Part shown: positions 55,063 to 64,000 of the stretch, one piece after another
Layout: every line of letters starts with the position of its first letter
Position numbering within the stretch: the stretch's first letter is position 1
The notes under the pieces: generated by a model
What the model was told of the DNA's origin: nothing
Databases searched by the model: none
Seen by the model: the letters and a program-made list of their open reading frames with translations, nothing else
NCBI GenBank assembly: GCA_043771825.1
Contig: JAYVGV010000034.1
Coordinates: forward strand, 18,683-82,682
Length of the DNA stretch: 64,000 nucleotides
Direction of reading: 5' to 3'
From: JAGOMW01 sp043771825
Lineage (GTDB): Bacteria > Patescibacteriota > Gracilibacteria > BD1-5 > UBA2023
Program-made: the position numbers and the translations under genes

Positions 55063-56424
55063 ATGCAATTTCGAGCTATATGTTCTAAGTGAAATCAAAA
55101 ACTTACTCTCTCTCTCTCAGCATTAAATATTGATGAAGCAAGAGGTCTTTTGCATGGACAGGGATATTCTATAATGGAAATCCAAGAAGTATCGAGTAGT
55201 GTACAACAATCATCTGAAGATAGTGCTGGAAATTTTTTCTTCTTTGATGCAAAGATCAACGGGCTGACAAAATCATGAAAAATTCAATCAGTAGATGTAT
55301 TTAAAGCGTATAAAAAACTCGTCGATGATCTGGGGTATGATATCCTCTATATCTATACAACTGAAGGGATGAATGAACAACAGAAAAAGATGATCACAGC
55401 AAAGGTAAAAGATGGCTACATGATGTATAAGCAGAGTATGGGGTTTGATACTACAGAAAAGAAAATACAAACAGAAAAAGAGGTAGATATGCAAGATATA
55501 TCCCCGCTGATGCTCAAAGAAATTGCACATTATACAACGATCATCGACTCAACTATAGAAAAAATACAAAATCTTTTTCTAAAATATCATAATACTATCA
55601 CTCCAGAAAAAAAAATAGAATTAGAAAATATAGAAAATACTCTTGCACAAGGAAAATGAATGTCGAACCTCTGAAGGATGAAAATCCTCGTGGAAAATGC
55701 ACTAAACGTCATAGGAAGAGTCGAATCTGAGCTCATAAAATCAGGAACAAATGGAGAGAAAAGAAAAATACTCGACGAGACAAACTCACTTCTCAAACAG
55801 ATAGGATCCTCAAATCGTATAGAAACAGAAAATGATAATAAAAGTGATATTACAAAGACCATCTCTTCTTTTTTTAATTCTTTTACAAAAAAAGAGGTAT
55901 CAAAAGTAGAACAAAAAAAGAAAGTCGATACAAATTCCTTCATTTTTTATAAAAATCTTCGAGAACTCAATATTTATAAGTCAAATCTTAATAAAGTCGT
56001 CATCGATATACTGAAGTCGATTATTTTATTTGATTTTTACCAAATAAAAAGACTTCTTCTTAAGAAAAAACTCCTCGAACAAGATATTCAAATCATCGAT
56101 AATAGAATCCATAATAAAAATATATCCTATTCAAGGATTATTAAATGAACGCGATATTATACTGACGGATTCCTTTCGATATTTCAGAAGATAGGGGATA
56201 TAGTTCTCTATTGACTTTTCATCTATTCTATTATTTTTCTTAGTTTAGACTCATTAGCGAAGCTTGGATGGATGCATTTTTCTCTCGAAACAACAACATT
56301 TCTTTATATCTGTATTTTTACACATATAGCTTTTTTATTCTCATTTTTTCGAACGCTATCTTCATTTTTTCTTCTAGGATGACTCTTTATTACTTCTTTT
56401 ATTTTTCTTTCACTCAACTTCTAG
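55063..56424 (+). CDS. membrane protein with GspF/PilC-like N-terminal motif (tentative)
   Basis: A 453-aa protein. Its first 45 residues ('QFRAICSKGNQKLTLSLSAL' then 'DEARGLLHGQGYSIMEIQEV') resemble the start of PilC/GspF inner-membrane platform proteins of type IV pili, where 'eAr..L...g' is common. The rest differs: a helical soluble middle (60-330) and a C-terminal pair of hydrophobic helices (about 385-450). About eight UGA-Gly codons. Gene follows by 9 nt and precedes the next by 3 nt. A pilus or secretion role is possible, not proved. Confidence 0.45.
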
Positions 56425-56427
56425 ATC

Positions 56428-57639
56428 ATGTATGTTCTCATAATTGCTATACATACTGCATTTTTCACAATAGCTCACCTTCTATGATATAGGATAGTGG
56501 AAGGTGTTTTTCTTATTCTAGGGATATTTTTCTTATTCTACTTTTCACCTCTTTTTTTCCTTGATGACGAGAAAGAAGAGAAAAAATATACTTTTTCTTT
56601 CTCACTTCAAACAATACTTGCCAGACTCTCACCAAAAGAGTCTCTCCTTCTTCCAGTAACCCTTCTCTATATAGCCCTCTATGGATTCATATTTTCCGTC
56701 TTTTGAGAAACTCATGGTATATTTCCGCTCCATGCGATTATTATCCTGAGTATTTATCTTACTTTTATAGGATATTGTTTTATATTTTACTGGAAGCACG
56801 ATGTTTTTTTTGAGATTTTTCGGTTTCATACATTTTTCACACTTATTAGTACGATTCTTTTTTTGGTCTCGTCCATATTCCAAACGATGGATTATACCAT
56901 TCTTCATCCAGTGGTGGGCATTACTGGGCTTATGACCTCAGTCTTTCTTCTTTCTTATACAAAAAAAGAAAATATCATTTTTCTTTCGAGTTTTCTGCTC
57001 GCACTTTTCGCAGTAGTGTACATGATAACTCTGTTGATTATTCCAGATATTAGTGGAATCTCACTTCTTTTCATTGGAGTAGGGACATCCTTTATTCTCT
57101 TTGAGCTCTTTCCAAAAATATCATTCTTCTCTTCTTCGACAGAGTTTTTACAGTATTTTTCCCTTATAGCGATCCTTCTCTTTTTACCAGCTATAGTCTA
57201 TATCGCTTTTACGACGATCCAAGCAGGAGCGATCATACTACTTATAGGTATTGCACTTTTCTCTCTTTCGATCCATACCAGATATACGAATTATATCGTC
57301 TTTATAGTGAGTATTCTCGACGTATATTTTATCTACTCACTTCTTTTTTCTGATCTTATCATACACCCAAGTATATCTTCTCTTTTTCTCTTTGTATTTT
57401 TCCTCCCGATTCTCCTTATTGGAACTACGTACTTCTGGGAAGAGCAACACCAATACGATTTTATCATCCTTCACTACACCTCCATCATATTTAGTATATT
57501 TTATTCGCTTTATATTATATTTTTTATATCCTGGTGATGAGATCTACTTTTTATTACCTCACTGTGTATATTTGGTATAGCTCTACTTTTTTTTCTCAGC
57601 TATTTCCGCTTCCGTACCAATAAATCTCTCTTACATTAA
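56428..57639 (+). CDS. polytopic membrane protein, unknown
   Basis: A 403-aa protein with roughly twelve hydrophobic helices and an acidic/basic loop near residue 50 (DDEKEEKKY). Few UGA codons (two near each end and one inside). Extremely rich in Ile, Leu and Phe. It sits 3 nt after the 453-aa gene and 10 nt before pepA. No family recognised; a partner of the preceding membrane protein is likely. Confidence 0.65.
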
Positions 57640-57649
57640 TATTTTTTCT

Positions 57650-59053
57650 ATGATTTCCCTTCTCTCTTCGCTCAAAAAAACTCAATCAGATACCATTGTT
57701 CTCGAAATACTCGACAAGAAGTCGATCGCTTTTTATGAAAATCTTCGTATTTGATTTGAAGTACTCTCAAAAATTAGAGAAAATTTCGATCGAAAAAAGA
57801 ATGCAGAAAAAACGATGACCTTTTATGGAGATTTTTTTGGAGCGAAAAAACTAATCGCATTTTTCCCTAAAATCGATACTCTTACCGACGATCGATCAGA
57901 TACTCTCCGAAATGCCCCTAAAAAAACTCTCTATATCCCTTCTTGTGAGTTTTTACAAGCACTAGAGGTGCTCACCCTTGCGACATATTCATATGATATA
58001 TTTCTGTCGAAAAAAGAGGAGAAACTCTATGAGATTTTTGTACCAGAATCAGAAAAAGAATCTCTTGAAGCGACCCTCCCCCTTCTTACCGCGATCACGA
58101 GAGCCCGCGATATAATCAATCTTCCTCCTACAGATACTCGTCCAGAAGCGTTTGTTAGCTATATACAGCAGTTTAACTGGAAGCGATTTACCCTTCGAGT
58201 CATAGATGCTGCAGGACTCAAACAAATCGGCTGTAATCTCCTCCTCGCTGTCGGTGCTGGAAGTGACTATCCTCCTTATATGGTTATTCTCGAGCGTATA
58301 CATGATAAGAACCTTGATACTTATGCACTTATCGGAAAGTGAGTGACATTTGATTCAGGAGGTCTCCAAATTAAACCAGACACTAGTATGCTCGATATGA
58401 AGTGTGATATGGCATGAGCAGCTGGAATGCTCGGAGTCGCTGAGTACCTCGACAATATAGAAGATATCCCATGTAATCTTATTATCGGACTCGGGATTAC
58501 AGAAAATGTGATCAATGGAAAAGCATTCAAACCGCTTGATATCTACAAGGCTTATAATGGTACAACGGTCGAGATCCACCATACAGATGCTGAGGGTCGT
58601 CTCGTGCTGGCAGATGTCATGTCGTATATAGAAGCTCAATATAGTCCCGAGCACATGATTACTATGGCGACTCTCACGGGTGCTTGTGTCTATGCGCTCG
58701 GACATGATATCGCTGGAATCATGGGAGATGATGAGAAGACGATCAGATCGCTTCTCGAATCAGACTCTCCTTATGAAAAAGTATGGCGTCTTCCTCTCAA
58801 TGAAAAACTCAAGAAATCTCTCAAAGCAGAGATCGCTGATCTCAAAAATATTGCTCGAAGTGAGAAAGCAGGTTCATCGGTGGGGGGAGCATTCATCTCG
58901 TACTTCCAAGGAAAATCGAAGCTTACACATCTCGATATCGCAGGCCCTGCCTATCGTGAGACGACATGGGGATATATGCCGAAGGGAGCGACAGGATGGT
59001 GAGTGAAGATTCTATCAAATTTTATCCTTTCTCTCAAGAAAAAAAGTAAGTAA
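57650..59053 (+). CDS. pepA: leucyl aminopeptidase (M17)
   Basis: A 467-aa di-metal aminopeptidase that removes N-terminal residues from peptides. Metal and active-site motifs: 'ALIGKGVTFDSGGLQIKP', 'MKCDMAGAAGM' and 'HHTDAEGRLVLADV' (usual NTDAEGR with His for Asn). UGA encodes the Gly of GKGV, of 'MAGAAG' and of 'TGWGVKIL'. N-terminal domain is divergent. Part of the 54823-62526 operon. Confidence 0.92.
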
Positions 59054-59064
59054 AAATACTTCTT

Positions 59065-59673
59065 ATGAAAATCATCGACACTCTTCTCGATATTTTCCTA
59101 GAACATCGAGAAAAAAGAGTCCCAACATTTCTGCCCCTTGATCTGACAGAGCACTACAGAAAAGAGCTGGGTGACCTCTCTCTTGATGCTGTCTATGTCG
59201 CGACGAAATATTCTGAGATAGAGCAACATATTGCACGGTATAAATACTCTTCTGAAAGAGAAAATGTCGATCTATTTGGCGATCTATTGTCGAATCTTGT
59301 CGAAAAATACCAAATTCAATTCGAAAAAAATCTCCTTCTTGTCCCTGTTCCGATGCACTGGACTCGATATTTCATGCGAGGATTTGATCATACATACTAT
59401 ATGGCGAAGTACTTGTCGAAGAAGCTCGGACTTCCCTTCGGGAAAATCCTCTCCACGAAGTGGTCGAGACACCAGTCAAAACTCTCTCGTGAAAAACGAC
59501 TTGAAAATAAAAAAAATAGCTTTAGAATGAGGGATCATGATTGCTCTCAAGAAGTTGTAATCATACTCGATGATGTCATATCATCTTGATGCACGGCAAA
59601 TGAGTGCGCTCGAGTACTGAAAGCCGCAGGAGTCAAAAAAGTCATCGGGATATTTCTTGCATCTAACCTCTAA
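59065..59673 (+). CDS. ComF family phosphoribosyltransferase-like protein
   Basis: A 202-aa ComFC-type protein. 'LLLVPVPMHWTRYFMRGFDH' is the ComF signature, and the PRPP-binding loop is 'VVIILDDVISSGCTANE', in which the Gly is UGA. The N-terminal zinc finger of longer ComF proteins is absent. ComF is needed for DNA uptake in transformable bacteria. 11 nt after pepA and 3 nt before uvrA. Confidence 0.88.
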
Positions 59674-59676
59674 AAT

Positions 59677-62526
59677 ATGTCTGAATTTATCGAAATTATC
59701 AATGCAGAGACTCATAATCTCAAGAATATTAGTATAAAAATCCCGAAAAATCAGCTTGTCATCATGACTGGGGTATCAGGTTCTGGGAAATCTTCACTCG
59801 CATTCGATACACTCTATGCTGAGTGACAAAAGCGTTATCTCGAATCACTCTCGACCTACGCTCGTATGATCGTATCAGAAACATCCAATGAGACAAAAGT
59901 ACGAGAAATCCGATGACTCTCCCCGACGATCGCCATAAACCAAAAAACCGTGTCGAACAATCCACGATCTACCGTTGGAACTATCACAGAGATATATGAC
60001 TACTATAGGCTTCTCTATACCACTATAGGGCATGCATACTGTCCGAGTCATCCCCATATAGAACTAAAAAAAGATACGATACAGGATGTTGTCTGATATA
60101 TGTCGAAGTATGGCGAAGGATCGAAATTCCATATTCTTATCCCTCTCGATACAAATAGAGGATTTACGACGCTCAAAGAAGTAGCAAGTTTCGTCAGTGA
60201 TCTCGGATTTGTGAGATTCCAGATAGGAGAAATTCTCTACTCTGTGGCAGACGCATTCGAATGAGAACTTTATACAGGAAACGGGAGTATCATCATCGAT
60301 CGACTAGTCATCAAAACGAGTGAAGAAGAGCGACATCAGTTTGAGACACGCCTGAAAGACTCACTCTCGCTCGCATTCTCAAAATGAAATGGAGCTCTCA
60401 GTATATTTTTCCTAGATCCAAAAGAAAAAAGTGATTTCTACCAGCATGCTGCATGTCCGATATGTGGATATATGCAGGGGGATTTATCTATCTCTAATTT
60501 TTCTTTTAATTCTCATCATGGTGCCTGTGATTCGTGTCATGGACTCGGGAGCTCTACGACATTTCTCGAGACTGATATCGTCAGTCCGAATCTCTCTATT
60601 TCTGAATGAGCGCTCCTTCCATGGTCAGCTCACCCCTATTATAGTGCTGTCCTCGATGTCGTATGTAAGCATGAGAAGATCGATGCCACCATCCCCTATA
60701 GCAAACTCGCAGAAAAAGAACGCAAAAAAATACTCTACTGAGTTCCCGGCTCATTCGAGATACCCTATATATCGAAATATGATGAAGGAAAGTCTCATCG
60801 TGCTAAGTATGAGTGACTCATCCCCAATCTCGAACGTAGATACAAAGAATCAGATATGTGAAATGATGCATTTCTCAAAAGAATCCAAAACTTTGCCACG
60901 GAACAAGTATGTCGAAGTTGTGTCTGACATCGACTCAAAAAAGAGTATCTTTCCGTATTGGTATGAGGAAAAAATATTGGCGAAGTGACGAATCTTTCTG
61001 TCGAAGAATCAAAGACTTTCTTCGATACTCTGATATTTACCAAAGAAGAATCTCAGATCGTAGCATCTATCATGAAGAATATCACTGAGCGTCTCGAATT
61101 TCTCTCAGGAGTAGGTCTCCACTATGTCACCCTCTCACGCCGAGCGAATACACTCTCATGAGGTGAGTCTCAGCGTATCCGACTTGCCACACAGATCGGT
61201 ACACGACTTGAAGGGATCATCTATGTCCTCGATGAGCCATCGATCGGACTTCATCCTAGGGATAATGAGATGCTGATAAAGAATCTGAAGCGATTGGCGA
61301 GCATTGGCAATAGTGTCATAGTCGTCGAACATGATGAAGATATTATGCGTGAAAGTGACTATATCATCGATATCGGCCCTCGAGCGGGAATACATGGTGG
61401 TGAAGTGATATTCACTGGGACATTTGAGCAGATATTGAAGGCAAAAAATAGTGAGACAGGGGAGTATCTGTCTGGGAAAAAATCCGTCGTTCGTCGACAC
61501 TTTGTCGACAAGATATCGCCAGAATATATCGCCATCATGGGCGCAGAAGAGAACAATCTCAAAAACCTTAATGTCCGAATTCCGCTTAACTGTCTCACAG
61601 TCGTCACGGGAGTCTCAGGTTCGGGGAAGTCTTCGCTTATCATCGATATACTTTCAGTCGCACTTCAAAACCACTTCAATGGATCAACACACCCTGTCGG
61701 AAAACATCGAAGTATTGAATGACTCGAAAATGTCGACAAAGCGATCATCATCGATCAGTCTCCTATAGGAAAGACTCCGCATTCGAATATTGCTACCTAT
61801 ACTGGAGTATTCACATTCATCCGTGAGGTATTTGCGGCTTCACACGAAGCACTCAAGCGTGGATATGGACCAGGAAGATTCTCCTTCAATACGAAGTGAG
61901 GTCGATGTGAAGTATGTGAAGGAAGTGGAGTCAAGAAGATCGAAATGCACTTCCTTCCTGACGTCTATGTAAAGTGTGAATCCTGTAATGGTACAAGATA
62001 CAATCCAGAGACACTCGATGTGAAATTCAAAGGTAAAAATATCGCTGAAGTGCTCGCTATGACGATCGATGATGCGTGTGAATTTTTCAAATCCTTTCCT
62101 CGGATATTTCGCATCCTCGATGTACTACGAGAAGTATGACTCGGATATATCACACTTGGGCAATCTGCACCAACACTCTCAGGTGGAGAAGCTCAGCGTA
62201 TTAAGCTCGCCTTCGACCTCGCCAAAAGATCGACAGGGAAGACTCTCTATATCCTCGATGAGCCCACGACAGGGCTCCACTTCTCCGATGTACAGAAGCT
62301 TCTCGATATACTCGATACACTTGTACAGAAAGGCAATAGTGTCGTCGTCATAGAGCACAATCTCGACATTATCGCCAATGCTGATGCGATCATCGACATC
62401 GGGTCAGAGGGTGGCGATAAATGAGGGAATCTCGTCTTCGCAGGTCCACGAGAAAAATTACTGAACGTCCGAGAATCCTATACTGCACAAGCATTAAGAA
62501 GGTATAAGGAGAAACGAAGTAAATAA
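59677..62526 (+). CDS. uvrA: excinuclease ABC subunit A
   Basis: A 949-aa UvrA for nucleotide excision repair. Two ABC units: first Walker A 'VSGSGKSSLAF', 'YAEGQKRYLESLSTYARM', 'NPRSTVGTITEIYDYYRLLY'; a zinc module with Cys pairs in 'CPICGY' and 'CDSCHG'; signature 'LSGGESQRIRLATQ'; second Walker A 'GVSGSGKSSLI'; zinc module 'CEVCEGSG' and 'CESCNG'; signature 'LSGGEAQRIKLA'. UGA encodes the Gly of AEGQ, the first signature's first Gly, and many more; under the standard code it is in at least six pieces. Confidence 0.97.
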
Positions 62527-62557
62527 AAAAACAGCAATTGAAAAGGATTCTTATTTA

Positions 62558-64000
62558 CTATAAATCAAGTTCTTGAACTATCATTCTTACTCACTCCTCT
62601 CGTGTTATTGTTTTCGTACTAGTAACTTCACCATAAAAGCTTCCTTGATCTTTCGCTATGGTAAGGACTTTTTGAGCTTCACCTAGAGTAATAGGATCGT
62701 TTGGACGAAATGTTTTCTGTTCCGAATTTACCCAACCCATAACTACAGCAAAAGTAATATATTTTCGAAACTCAGAACGTTTACTTATATCACTAAAGTA
62801 TAGTTGAGTATTTTTCAATTCTTGAAAATTGTATAATAAGGATACTATTTTTATAAATTCCGCACGAGTCATGTTTTTTTGAGGGTAGAATTTCTTTGTA
62901 TTATTTATGACTCATTTTTTGATGAGAGTTATTATCTCTTTTTGAGAGCTTGAATCCGTAATATCTTCCGCAAATGAGATTTTTTTTATTATTACCGCAG
63001 GAGTACTGTTTTTTAGAAAAAGTTCTTGGGTATTATCTATAGATGTTTCTCATTTTTTGGAAATGAGAAAAGATCCATCGAGATTTTTTTGCAAAGCTAC
63101 TATACCTAGGGTCATGCTTGAAGTAATTTGGTTTGAGCTAGAATTTGAGCTATAGTTCATAGTGGTTCCTACGTAAGAAGCCGAACTTCCACCTCATCAA
63201 CTTGAGGGTAAAGAAACAATAGGAGGAGAAGCTACTACATATATAGTACGCATAACAGGTATTGCCATGTTTCCGACTCCATCAGTGACATTAAAAAGAA
63301 TTGTGTATGTTCATGTCATACCTGTATTTACATTCCCTGATGAAGTAATGGAGTTGGTGATATTACCAGAAACATTATCAAGAGCAGTAGCTCAAGAGTC
63401 TCTATAAATGGAATCTTTGTATACTGTCACAGATGAGTTACTAATAAGGGTAATGATAGGAGGTGTGGTATCAATATTGTTGACTGTAGCAGTAGTAGAT
63501 CACGTATTTAGACCGGCATCCCTATAAGTAAAAGTAAATGATCCGTTTGCACCAAATGTGAAATTATTACTTCCACTGTTGTTTGTAATGATAATCGGTT
63601 CGCTGATTCCCGTAAGACTTACTGTAACGACCCCACTCGTTGTCAGAATAGTTGAGTATGAGATATTTGCTACAGGCACTATAGTATCAATTACATTTAT
63701 TGTTCGACTTACCCCCGTTCCCACATTCCCCGCTGAATCACTGTACTCATATGAAACAATATAAGTTCCCAGAGTACCAGTATTCACACTTCCACTGTTA
63801 AATCCAACTATAAACCCACTTCAGTCAATATTGTCTATCCACATTGCACCAGAATCGACAAATCATGAACCATATTCTACATTCACAGAAGCAGCACCAG
63901 AGAGACTAATAACGGGAGGAGTCGTATCTGCTACGGCTACTACATTCACTACTCGGTCAACACTTCCCATATTCCCAGAGCTATCTGTATATATATACCG
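62558..64000 (-). CDS. surface protein with DUF5011-like repeats and C-terminal SLH (partial)
   Basis: The C-terminal 480 residues of a longer protein; the start lies beyond the right edge. At least three Ig-like/DUF5011 repeats are visible, each with 'DTTPPVI' or 'DTIVPVA', then a 'DSGA ... DN' element and 'GTY'. A Ser/Gly-rich linker (about residue 290 of the visible part) leads to an SLH-like region: 'MTRAEFIKIVSLLYNF' and 'TFRPNDPITLGEAQKVL'. It should be wall-anchored through the C terminus, the reverse of the S-layer protein at 43643. Several UGA-Gly codons, unlike that S-layer gene. Ends TAG, tail-to-tail with uvrA. Confidence 0.85.

Noticed and set aside
27175..62526. CRISPR array, insertion sequence or prophage
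   Set aside because: I found no regularly spaced repeats, transposase DDE motifs, terminal inverted repeats or phage structural genes. The DUF4143 ATPase with direct repeats is the only sign of insertion.
1..64000. UGA read as tryptophan (table 4) or selenocysteine
   Set aside because: TGA falls at conserved Gly, not Trp, positions, and conserved Trp residues use TGG. Far too many sites, and no SECIS-type context, for selenocysteine.

Overview
The window comes from a bacterium that reads UGA as glycine (translation table 25), almost certainly a member of the Absconditabacteria (SR1) / Gracilibacteria (BD1-5) branch of the Candidate Phyla Radiation. The evidence is internal. Under the standard code almost every gene breaks at TGA. 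Under table 25 the pieces join into full-length proteins, and the TGA repeatedly falls on a near-invariant glycine: Fmt LPKYRG, Era DTPG, SufC and UvrA LSGGE, EF-G SQGR, IspH CAGV, CorC GGTAG, RNase Y YPG, PepA GKG, SHMT GPRG. All gene models below end only at TAA or TAG. Most starts are not preceded by a Shine-Dalgarno sequence.

Layout. 1-1634 (minus): HIT protein (cut by the window edge), a 43-codon ORF, fmt and a small membrane protein. 1765-4470 (plus): tRNA-Arg, an O-antigen-ligase-like protein and a CNNM/CorC protein. 4524-8247 (minus): bS21, a J-domain protein and typA. 8596-20372 (plus): the most unusual block, with three giant proteins (1401, 946 and 1271 aa) and a trypsin-like protease; two of the giants carry peptidoglycan-binding motifs. 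20390-26999 (minus): methyltransferase, membrane protein, unknown protein, era, ispH, ferredoxin, and fusA after a terminator. 27237-29680: a small membrane protein, a DUF4143-type ATPase flanked by copies of a sufD 3' end, and a short sufD-like gene. 29861-37374 (plus): a type IV secretion-like module with two VirD4-like ATPases, a triplicated VirB2/TrbC-like protein and a Cys-rich exported protein; a zinc-ribbon gene lies opposite.

37416-43185: rpmE, three tRNAs, rlmH, a highly structured non-coding region, rsmE, a membrane protein, sufB and sufC. 43643-46501 (minus): an S-layer protein with SLH repeats and a hairpin-rich leader. 47237-51084 (plus): rny, an lgt-like gene and comEC. 51081-54474 (minus): an unknown protein, glyA and a C-terminal-processing protease. 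54823-62526 (plus): a tight operon ending in pepA, comF and uvrA. 62558-64000 (minus): the 3' part of a second SLH surface protein with DUF5011-like repeats.

Taken together, the genes show a cell with core translation, repair and Fe-S functions (SUF genes and IspH) and a large investment in its surface: S-layer, giant wall-associated proteins, O-antigen-ligase-like protein, VirD4/VirB2-like export, and ComEC/ComF competence. This fits a host-attached, DNA-scavenging lifestyle, which is inference. UGA use is very uneven: about 48 codons in the 1401-aa giant, none in the S-layer gene or typA.
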